Source of the DNA: JACOYH01 sp964469735
GTDB taxonomy: Bacteria; Patescibacteriota; Minisyncoccia; Minisyncoccales; MHMH01
Direction: 5' to 3'
DNA length: 11,330 nucleotides
NCBI GenBank assembly: GCA_964469735.1
Contig: CAYXYS010000020.1
Location: forward strand, 1 to 11,330
Made by a program: the position numbers and the translations under genes. The notes beneath the pieces are model-generated. The model worked only from the letters and a program-made list of their open reading frames with translations, had not been told where the DNA came from and did not search any database. Within the stretch, counting starts at the first letter, position 1. Every line of letters starts with the position of its first letter. Below are positions 6,138 through 11,216 of the stretch, one piece after another.

Positions 6138-6147
6138 CCCCGGGGCT
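6136..6147. terminator. Short GC palindrome at the uS10 stop, weak terminator candidate
   Basis: AGCCCCGGGGCT is a perfect 12-bp palindrome covering the TAG stop of uS10. Outer bases TGTA (6133-6136) and TACA (6149-6152) could lengthen the stem with a bulge. Only TTT follows and the hairpin overlaps the next -35 box, so termination would be inefficient. It may separate the str block from the S10 block. Confidence 0.3.
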
Positions 6148-6175
6148 TTACAAAAGGCAAATTTTAGTCTATAAT
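6147..6175 (+). promoter_or_regulatory. Strong sigma-70-type promoter before uL3
   Basis: TTTACA (6147-6152, 5 of 6), exactly 17 nt, then TATAAT (6170-6175, 6 of 6). This is the best promoter match in the window. Transcription would start near 6180-6183, leaving a leader of about 85 nt before the uL3 ATG. Confidence 0.75.
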
Positions 6176-6226
6176 CCCAATGGTGAAAACATTAACCATC
6201 TGAAACAGAAATTTTCGTAAATAGCC

Positions 6227-6262
6227 ATGGAGAGACCGGGCTATGCCCGGTTTTCTTGTTAA
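6227..6262 (+). CDS. Possible 11-codon leader peptide upstream of uL3
   Basis: ATG at 6227 opens an ORF reading MERPGYARFSC and ending in TAA at 6260-6262, 5 nt before the uL3 start. The ORF runs through the whole terminator-like hairpin. A ribosome translating it would unfold that hairpin and then lie next to the uL3 ATG. This fits a coupling or attenuation device, but such a short ORF can arise by chance, and the bases before its ATG (AAATAGCC) have G rather than A at -3. No homologue is claimed. Confidence 0.3.
   Translation: MERPGYARFSC
6231..6260 (+). terminator. Intrinsic-terminator-like hairpin in the uL3 leader (attenuator candidate)
   Basis: ACCGGGC (6235-6241), loop TAT, GCCCGGT (6245-6251) make a 7-bp GC-rich stem, extendable by G-U and A-U pairs (6232-6234 with 6252-6254). 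TTTTCTTGTT follows (6251-6260). This has the form of a rho-independent terminator, yet it lies after the uL3 promoter and ends 7 nt before the gene. Placement between promoter and gene suggests attenuation of the S10/spc block; in E. coli the S10 leader is attenuated by uL4, and uL4 is the second gene here. Confidence 0.6.
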
Positions 6263-6267
6263 GTAAG

Positions 6268-6873
6268 ATGAAATTCATTTTAGGTTCAAAATTAGGAATG
6301 AGTCAGATATTCGATCAAACCGGCAAGAGAGCACCGGTTACTTTGATTGAAGCCGGACCTTGCGAAGTTCTTCAGGTTAAAACCGAGGAAAAAGACGGCT
6401 ATAGCGCCCTGCAAATCGGATTCAAGAAAATGGACAAAGAAAAGAAAGTCGGCAAGTCCATGAAAAAAAAGCCTTATCGTTTTCAGAAAGAATTCAAGAA
6501 CGGCCTGCCTGCGCAGGGAGGAGAGTACAACATCGGAGACCGAATAGACGTTTCTATTTTCAAAGAAGGCGAAAAGGTTAAGATTTCCGGGATTTCCAAG
6601 GGAAAAGGATTCCAAGGGGCGGTTAAACTCTGGAATTTTTCCGGAAGGAACGCTACCCACGGAGTCAAGCACGAGCACAGAACCTTGGGTTCGGTGGGAT
6701 TCACCGGCCCTCAAAGGGTTTTTAAGGGAAAAAAGATGCCTGGCCGCATGGGGTCTGAAAAAATTACAGTCAAGAATCTTAAAGTAGTGAAAGTGGATAA
6801 AGATAATAATTTGATAGCCGTTAAAGGAGCGGTTCCCGGCAGAAAGGGAACTTTGCTGGAAATTAAAGCGTAA
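6268..6873 (+). CDS. rplC: Large-subunit ribosomal protein uL3
   Basis: 201 residues from ATG 6268 (MKFILGSKLGMSQIF), which matches the family start (compare MIGLIGKKVGM). A TTG twelve bases upstream is in frame but would add MLSK inside the hairpin region and is rejected. uL3 helps begin 50S assembly and reaches towards the peptidyl-transferase centre through its long loop. That loop is visible as GISKGKGFQGAVKLWNFSGRNATHG (108-132), then GSVGFTGPQRVFKGKKMPGRMG (141-162). The loop is one residue shorter than in E. coli near the methylated glutamine of that species, so PrmB-type methylation cannot be assumed. uL4 follows after 2 nt. Confidence 0.97.
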   Translation: MKFILGSKLGMSQIFDQTGKRAPVTLIEAGPCEVLQVKTEEKDGYSALQIGFKKMDKEKKVGKSMKKKPYRFQKEFKNGLPAQGGEYNIGDRIDVSIFKEGEKVKISGISKGKGFQGAVKLWNFSGRNATHGVKHEHRTLGSVGFTGPQRVFKGKKMPGRMGSEKITVKNLKVVKVDKDNNLIAVKGAVPGRKGTLLEIKA

Positions 6874-6875
6874 TT

Positions 6876-7511
6876 ATGAAAGTTTCTGTTTACGACCAAA
6901 CCGGAAAAGAAATAAAGCAAGCCTTGCTGCCCAAGGAAATTTTCGGGGTGGAGATTAATTCCGACCTGGTCCATCAAGTAGTTCTTTCCCAAACTGCCAA
7001 CCGCAGGCAAGCTACCGCCCATACCAAAGACAGAGGAGATGTCCGTGGCGGAGGAAGGAAGCCTTGGAGGCAAAAAGGAACCGGAAGAGCCAGGCACGGC
7101 TCCAGCCGTTCTCCGATATGGATAGGAGGAGGAGTTACTTTCGGCCCGACCAAGGACAGGAATTATAAGCAGAAGATAAACAAGCAGATGAGAAGAAAGG
7201 CCCTTTTTATGGTTCTCAGCGCCAAGGCTAAGAACAATTTGGTTTTAGTGCTGGAAAGCTTGAAGCTGGAAGAAGCCAAGACTAAAACTATGGCTAATCT
7301 GATGGCCAAGCTGCCGGTTAAAAAATCTAGCTGTTTAATTGCTTTGCCGTCCATGGATAAAAAGATAATTCTGGCCGCCAGAAATCTTTCCAGAGTGAAG
7401 ACCGTCCAGGCCAAGGATTTGAATATTTTAGACCTTCTTAATTCCAAGTTTTTGGTTATACCCAAGGAGTCCTTGAAGGTCATCAAAGAAACATTTTTAA
7501 AGGAAGCATAA
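6876..7511 (+). CDS. rplD: Large-subunit ribosomal protein uL4
   Basis: 211 residues, a normal bacterial length. uL4 binds 23S rRNA domain I early in assembly and its extended loop forms part of the exit-tunnel constriction. That loop is clear: RRQATAHTKDRGDVRGGG then RKPWRQKGTGRARHGSSRSP (43-80), followed by IWIGGGVTFGP. In E. coli uL4 also represses its own operon through the S10 leader, which gives meaning to the hairpin before uL3 here; that link is inference. The gene begins 2 nt after the uL3 stop and ends 1 nt before uL23, so translation of the three is probably coupled. ATT precedes the ATG, with no Shine-Dalgarno site. Confidence 0.97.
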   Translation: MKVSVYDQTGKEIKQALLPKEIFGVEINSDLVHQVVLSQTANRRQATAHTKDRGDVRGGGRKPWRQKGTGRARHGSSRSPIWIGGGVTFGPTKDRNYKQKINKQMRRKALFMVLSAKAKNNLVLVLESLKLEEAKTKTMANLMAKLPVKKSSCLIALPSMDKKIILAARNLSRVKTVQAKDLNILDLLNSKFLVIPKESLKVIKETFLKEA

Positions 7512-7512
7512 T

Positions 7513-7938
7513 ATGGCCATTTTCGACGTATTCAAGAAAAAAAAGAAAGAACACGAGAAGCCTCAAAAAAAAGAGAAGCCGAAGGCAGAAAAAAGGCCCG
7601 TTAAAAAGGAGGCGAAAAAGCCGGCTGTCGTTCCCTCGAAACCTAAGAAAGTTTCAGGATCCAGCTACAGGGTGCTTAGAGCTCCCCAGGTTACCGAGAA
7701 AGCTACCGACTTGCTGGAAAAGAATCAGTACATTTTCAAGGTTTTTCCGGACGCCAACAAGACGGAAATAAAAAAGACTATTGAAAGCGCTTACGGGGTG
7801 GACGTTGAAGCTGTAAGGATAATTAACATTCCAAGAAAGAAAAGAAGGTTAGGAAGAGTGGAGGGCTGGCAGGAGGGCTATAAAAAAGCTATCGTAAAAA
7901 TTAGAGAAGGCCAAAAAATAGAGATTTTACCCCGTTAG
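7513..7938 (+). CDS. rplW: Large-subunit ribosomal protein uL23 with lysine-rich N-terminal extension
   Basis: 141 residues against about 95-100 for most bacteria. The conserved core begins near residue 52 (YRVLRAPQVTEKATDLLEKNQYIFKV) and continues with NKTEIKKTIESAYGVDVEAVRIINIPRKKRR, which are the family hallmarks. Residues 7-47 form a Lys/Glu/Pro-rich low-complexity extension, probably disordered. uL23 lies at the tunnel exit and docks trigger factor and SRP, so the extension could reach rRNA or nascent-chain partners; this is inference. AAAGGA in the last uL4 codons lies 8 nt before the ATG and is the best SD-like site in the window. An AT-rich codon-poor start is not evident, so this ATG is accepted as real. 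Confidence 0.95.
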   Translation: MAIFDVFKKKKKEHEKPQKKEKPKAEKRPVKKEAKKPAVVPSKPKKVSGSSYRVLRAPQVTEKATDLLEKNQYIFKVFPDANKTEIKKTIESAYGVDVEAVRIINIPRKKRRLGRVEGWQEGYKKAIVKIREGQKIEILPR

Positions 7939-7942
7939 AAAT

Positions 7943-8749
7943 ATGCTTAAAAACACCGCCACAAAAGAAGACTTCAAGATGCTGACAAAGAAGAAGCCCG
8001 AAAAGAGGCTGCTCTTGTCGCTCAAGAAAAAAGGCGGAAGGGCCGGTACGGGAAGAATTACCATGCGCCACCAGGGAGGCGGAGCCAAGAGGCTCTATAG
8101 AATAGTGGACTTCGGAGAAGAAAAAATTGATATTAAAGGAAAAGTGGTTTCTTTGGAATACGATCCCAACAGGACTTCTTTTATCATGCTGGTTGAATAT
8201 GCCGACGGAGATAAAAAATACCGTTTGGCTCCTCAGCAAATCGAAGTCGGGCAAGAGGTAATTTGTTCTGAAAAGGCGGAATTAAAAACAGGAAACAGGA
8301 TGAAGCTTAAAAATATTCCCTCGGGAACGCCTATTTTTAATATTGAATTGGAGCCTGGAAGAGGTGGGAAGATGGCAAAGGGAGCGGGAACCTCGGCCCA
8401 AATTTTATCGCATGAAGGAAAATACGTCCACGTCCAAATGCCTTCAACCGAAGTCAGGAAAGTTTTACAGGAATGCTTCGCTACTATTGGAGCAGTTTCC
8501 AGGCCGGAGCTGAGATACAAAAAAATCGGCAAGGCCGGAAGAAAGAGGCACATGGGAATCAGGCCGACAGTCAGGGGTTCTGCGATGATTCCTCCCGACC
8601 ATCCTCACGGAGGAGGAGAAGGAAAAGCTCCTATAGGAATGCCGCATCCCAAGACTCCTTGGGGCAAGATAGCCAAGGGAGTAAAAACCAGAAAAAGGAA
8701 TTGGACGAATAAATTCATAGTTCAAAGAAGGAAAAAGAAAAAGAAATAA
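7943..8749 (+). CDS. rplB: Large-subunit ribosomal protein uL2
   Basis: 268 residues. uL2 is a core 23S-binding protein needed for subunit joining and peptidyl-transferase activity. Family blocks include KKPEKRLLLSLKKKGGR, GRITMRHQGGGAKRLYRIVDF (38-58), GTSAQILSHEGKYVHVQMPS and the active-site-near loop GSAMIPPDHPHGGGEGK (212-228) with its conserved histidines. Two oddities: the N terminus MLKNTATKEDF lacks the usual KYKPTSPGRR-type segment, and an in-frame TAG at 7919-7921 rules out a long upstream start; and the loop reads AMIPPDHPHGG where AMNPVDHPHGG is usual. The C-terminal tail is a run of lysines. The start is 4 nt after uL23. The shared hairpin element follows immediately after the stop. 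Confidence 0.97.
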   Translation: MLKNTATKEDFKMLTKKKPEKRLLLSLKKKGGRAGTGRITMRHQGGGAKRLYRIVDFGEEKIDIKGKVVSLEYDPNRTSFIMLVEYADGDKKYRLAPQQIEVGQEVICSEKAELKTGNRMKLKNIPSGTPIFNIELEPGRGGKMAKGAGTSAQILSHEGKYVHVQMPSTEVRKVLQECFATIGAVSRPELRYKKIGKAGRKRHMGIRPTVRGSAMIPPDHPHGGGEGKAPIGMPHPKTPWGKIAKGVKTRKRNWTNKFIVQRRKKKKK

Positions 8750-8771
8750 GGATGATAAATTATCCAAATAA
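8750..8771 (+). repeat. Hairpin element, copy 2 (L2-S19 spacer)
   Basis: GGATGATAAATTATCC followed by AAATAA fills nearly all of the 24-nt spacer, directly after the uL2 stop and 2 nt before the uS19 ATG. It matches copy 1 at 1552-1573 in 21 of 22 positions, with a stem-preserving A to G change. Folded, it would place a 7-bp hairpin in the uS19 ribosome-binding region. Confidence 0.75.
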
Positions 8772-8773
8772 CT

Positions 8774-9091
8774 ATGGCAAGAAGTCTTAAAAAAGGTCCA
8801 TATACCCCAGACAAGCTGTTAAAGAAACTGAAAGACAAGAAGTCCGGCGACAAAACCATTATAAAAACATGGTGCCGGGCCTGCACGATCACTCCTGAAA
8901 TGGTCGGTTTTACCTTCGGGGTGCACAACGGCAAGGAGCACGTTCCTGTTTTCGTGACCGAAGATATGGTTGGTCACAAGCTGGGGGAATTCGCTCCTAC
9001 AACCAGATTCGGAAGGCATGGAGGAAAAATGCAGAGGGAATTAGAAGCCAAGGCAGCGGAAAAAAGTGCCGCCCCGACTGAATCAAAATAA
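8774..9091 (+). CDS. rpsS: Small-subunit ribosomal protein uS19
   Basis: 105 residues; the usual length is about 92. It starts MARSLKKGPY, typical of the family. uS19 is a 30S head protein near the A site and binds with uS13. Conserved blocks are VGFTFGVHNGKEHVPVFV and MVGHKLGEFAPT (65-76). In the segment TWCRACTI (32-39), CRAC stands where SRRS is usual, giving a lone CxxC whose meaning is unknown. A 15-residue tail (about 91-105, Ala/Glu/Lys-rich) extends the C terminus. The hairpin element precedes the start codon by 2 nt. uL22 follows after 2 nt. Confidence 0.97.
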   Translation: MARSLKKGPYTPDKLLKKLKDKKSGDKTIIKTWCRACTITPEMVGFTFGVHNGKEHVPVFVTEDMVGHKLGEFAPTTRFGRHGGKMQRELEAKAAEKSAAPTESK

Positions 9092-9093
9092 TT

Positions 9094-9648
9094 ATGAAAA
9101 AAGTTTCAGCAACATTAAGATATTTAAGGATAGCGCCCAGAAAAGCCAGATTGGTAGCAGATTTAATAAGAGGAAAGAAGGCCGTTGACGCCCAGAACAT
9201 TTTGAATTTCACTGTCAAGGGATCCGCCAGGCCTATGCTGAAGCTTTTAAATTCAGCTTTGGCAAACGCCAGAAGCGCTTACCAGCTAGAAGCTCCTAGC
9301 CTCTATATCTCCAAAATAGAAGTCAACGAGGGCCCGAAGCTGAAAAGGTGGAGAGCAAGGGCAAGAGGCCAGGCCGCCGAAATTCAAAAGAAAACCTCCC
9401 ATATTAATATGATTTTGGAAGAAATTAAGGGTTCGAAAAAGACAAAAGCCGCAAAACCGGCTGCCGGCAAAGAAACCGTAAAGACTTCGAAAAAGATTGG
9501 GGAAACGGGAAAAACCCCAAGGGCTGAAAAGCCCCCTAAGGAAGGCAAGCCTCCTACGGGGCAGGCCAAATTCAGGCCCAGTTCCGAATCTATAAGAAGT
9601 AGGCCCCGGCAGGCATTAAAAAAAGTCTTTAGAAGAAAAACAGCCTAA
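9094..9648 (+). CDS. rplV: Large-subunit ribosomal protein uL22 with long C-terminal tail
   Basis: 184 residues against about 110 normally. The core (1-112) is complete: LRYLRIAPRKARLVADLIRG (8-27), NSALANAR, then the beta-hairpin GPKLKRWRARARGQAAEIQK (80-99) that reaches into the exit tunnel, and TSHINMILEE. Residues 113-184 are a Lys/Pro/Ala/Glu-rich tail ending in an arginine-rich stretch (SIRSRPRQALKKVFRRKTA). The tail base composition matches the rest of the gene and the frame is open throughout, so it is not a frameshift product. uL22 is an early assembly protein whose surface end lies near the tunnel exit. The tail may contact rRNA; that is inference. uS3 follows after 3 nt. Confidence 0.96.
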   Translation: MKKVSATLRYLRIAPRKARLVADLIRGKKAVDAQNILNFTVKGSARPMLKLLNSALANARSAYQLEAPSLYISKIEVNEGPKLKRWRARARGQAAEIQKKTSHINMILEEIKGSKKTKAAKPAAGKETVKTSKKIGETGKTPRAEKPPKEGKPPTGQAKFRPSSESIRSRPRQALKKVFRRKTA

Positions 9649-9651
9649 ATT

Positions 9652-10299
9652 ATGTCGCATAAAGTCCATCCAAAAGTATATAGACTAAGGAGAGCGGGAG
9701 ATTGGGACTCCAGATGGTTTAATAAAAAGAAGTTGCCGGAATATCTGGAAGAGGATTTTAGAATAAGGCGGTTTTTGGAAAAGAAGCTTAAAGACAGCGG
9801 ATTGGAAAAAGTGGAGATAGAAAGGTTCGCCGGCAAGGTAACTGTCATTATTAACACTTCCCGCCCCGGACTGATTATAGGAAGGGGAGGAAAGGGAGCA
9901 GAAGAGCTTAAGAAATCATTGGAAAAAGTTCTGCCTTTGCCCAAAGACGGCAAAAGAGAATTGAGAATAGAGATAAGAGAAGTAAAGAATCCTTGGGCTT
10001 CCGCTTCTTTGTCTGCCCAGTGGATAGCTCAGCAGTTGGAAAAAAGAGTGGGCCATAGGCGGGCTATGAAGCAGGGAATGGAAAAGATAATAGCCAACAA
10101 GGAAGTGCTGGGGGCCAGGATTGAATTGTCGGGAAGGCTTGGCGGCAGCGAAATCGCCAGAAGGGAATGGCTGAAGAAGGGAAATCTTCCCAGGCAGACT
10201 TTAAGGGCGATTATCGACTATCATTTGGCCGAAGCTCGCTGCACTTACGGAGTAATAGGAGTGAAAGTCTGGATTTATAAAGGCGAGAAATTTGATTAA
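9652..10299 (+). CDS. rpsC: Small-subunit ribosomal protein uS3
   Basis: 215 residues, a normal bacterial length. uS3 forms part of the mRNA entry channel and, with uS4 and uS5, unwinds mRNA structure. It starts MSHKVHPKVYRL (usual MGQKVHPxxxRL) and contains a type II KH domain with GLIIGRGGKGAEEL (73-86). Residues HRRAMKQGM (135-143) keep the two arginines and the lysine linked to helicase activity in E. coli (R131, R132, K135 there). The C-terminal domain is typical (SGRLGGSEIARREW, then GVIGVKVWIYKGE). The start is preceded by CTAAATT, 3 nt after uL22, with no Shine-Dalgarno site. Confidence 0.98.
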   Translation: MSHKVHPKVYRLRRAGDWDSRWFNKKKLPEYLEEDFRIRRFLEKKLKDSGLEKVEIERFAGKVTVIINTSRPGLIIGRGGKGAEELKKSLEKVLPLPKDGKRELRIEIREVKNPWASASLSAQWIAQQLEKRVGHRRAMKQGMEKIIANKEVLGARIELSGRLGGSEIARREWLKKGNLPRQTLRAIIDYHLAEARCTYGVIGVKVWIYKGEKFD

Positions 10300-10304
10300 T
10301 CAAC

Positions 10305-10715
10305 ATGCTTTATCCAAAGAAAATAAAACACAGAAAATGGCATAAAGGAAGGAGAAGGGCTGAGGGAATTGAAACCAGGGGAACCGAATTTGCTTTCGGC
10401 AGTTTTGGATTAAAGTCTATGGAAACCAAATGGGTTACAGCCAGGCAGATTGAGGCGGCTAGAAGGGCTATTATCAGATATTTGAGGAAGGGAGGAAAGC
10501 TTTGGGTGAGAGTATTTCCGCACAAGCCCGTAACCGAGAAGGGGCAGGAAGTGCCTATGGGAGGAGGAAAAGGATCGGTTGACCACTATGTTTTTCCAGT
10601 TAAGCCCGGCAGGATTATTTTCGAGCTTGAGGGGATTCCGGAAGAAATGGCCAGAGACGCTTTTTCCAAAGCCGCAGACAAGCTCCCCATGAAGACTAAA
10701 TTTATAGCGCGTTAA
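10305..10715 (+). CDS. rplP: Large-subunit ribosomal protein uL16
   Basis: 136 residues, same length as E. coli uL16. It starts MLYPKKIKHRKWHKGRR, the family pattern, and contains FGSFGLKSME, TARQIEAARRAI and RVFPHKPVTEKG. uL16 is a late 50S assembly protein at the A site and the peptidyl-transferase centre. In E. coli, R81 in the loop KPLAVRMGKGKGN is hydroxylated; here the loop is GQEVPMGGGKGSV (80-92), with proline P84 in place of that arginine. The remainder (VKPGRIIFELEGIPEEMARDAFSKAADKLP) is regular. It begins 5 nt after uS3. Then 31 nt separate it from uL29, containing a weak inverted repeat AGCG (10715-10718) with CGCT (10740-10743). Confidence 0.98.
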   Translation: MLYPKKIKHRKWHKGRRRAEGIETRGTEFAFGSFGLKSMETKWVTARQIEAARRAIIRYLRKGGKLWVRVFPHKPVTEKGQEVPMGGGKGSVDHYVFPVKPGRIIFELEGIPEEMARDAFSKAADKLPMKTKFIAR

Positions 10716-10746
10716 GCGATATATCATTTTATTATAAAACGCTAAT

Positions 10747-10932
10747 ATGAAATCGGCAGAGATAAGGCAAAAACCGAAAGAGGAATTATTAAAAAACGTT
10801 AAAGACTACCGAGAAAAACTAAGGAGTTTGAGATTTGATTTAGCTTCGGGTAAAGTCAAGAACGTTAGGGAAATCAGAAATATCAAGAAGGACATCGCCA
10901 GAATTTTAACCATATTAAAGGAAAAGCAATAA
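10747..10932 (+). CDS. rpmC: Large-subunit ribosomal protein uL29
   Basis: 61 residues, the normal size for this small two-helix protein at the tunnel exit next to uL23. The family pattern is MKSAEIRQKPKEELLKNV, then LRSLRFDLASGKVKNVREIRNIKKDIARILTIL. The start is preceded by CGCTAAT with A at -3 and no Shine-Dalgarno site. The upstream gap of 31 nt is longer than most in this block. It ends in TAA (10930-10932), whose last base opens a small hairpin that overlaps the possible uS17 promoter. Confidence 0.95.
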   Translation: MKSAEIRQKPKEELLKNVKDYREKLRSLRFDLASGKVKNVREIRNIKKDIARILTILKEKQ

Positions 10933-10967
10933 GCAAAGCTTGATTTGCTAAGGAATAAATATATAAT
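10932..10967 (+). promoter_or_regulatory. Possible internal promoter and hairpin before uS17
   Basis: TTGATT (10940-10945), 16 nt, then a perfect TATAAT (10962-10967). The start of transcription would be near 10974, only a few bases before the uS17 ATG, giving a nearly leaderless mRNA. The -35 lies in a perfect hairpin AGCAAA-GCTTGA-TTTGCT (10932-10949). AT-rich spacers produce such boxes by chance, so this is tentative. Confidence 0.4.
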
Positions 10968-10978
10968 CTTGAATTAAT

Positions 10979-11212
10979 ATGCCAAAGAGACAATTGACCG
11001 GAAAAATAGTTTCGGCAAAAACGCCAAAGACGGCGGTAGTTTCGGTTGAAAAAATAAAAGAGCACCAGAAATACAAAAAGAGATTTAAATTCCATCAAAA
11101 GTACAAAGCCCATTTCGAAGAAGGGGAATATCAGCCGGGAGATATGGTGGTTATTGAAGAAACCAGGCCTATTTCCAAGGATAAAAGATGGAAAGTAATC
11201 AAGAAGATTTAA
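10979..11212 (+). CDS. rpsQ: Small-subunit ribosomal protein uS17
   Basis: 77 residues, a normal size. uS17 is an OB-fold primary binder of the 16S 5' domain and is required early in 30S assembly. Visible family features are RQLTGKIVSAKTPKTAVVSVEK, then YKKRFKFHQKYKAH (usual KRTKKYKAHDE), GDMVVIEETRPISKDKRW and the C-terminal VIKKI. The start ATG follows TTGAATTAAT with A at -3 and no Shine-Dalgarno site. The gene lies 46 nt after uL29, one of the wider gaps in the S10/spc part, and 4 nt before uL14. Confidence 0.96.
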   Translation: MPKRQLTGKIVSAKTPKTAVVSVEKIKEHQKYKKRFKFHQKYKAHFEEGEYQPGDMVVIEETRPISKDKRWKVIKKI

Positions 11213-11216
11213 TATT

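Noticed and set aside
6180..6203. Seven-codon ORF MVKTLTI at the expected uL3 transcript start
   Set aside because: Too short to distinguish from chance, with no structural link to the hairpin or uL3.
6256..6267. TTG start of uL3 adding MLSK
   Set aside because: It lies in the T-rich tail of the hairpin and the family start matches ATG 6268.
8473..8712. 79-codon open frame inside uL2
   Set aside because: Shadow frame of the conserved uL2 gene; arginine- and serine-rich without any family pattern.
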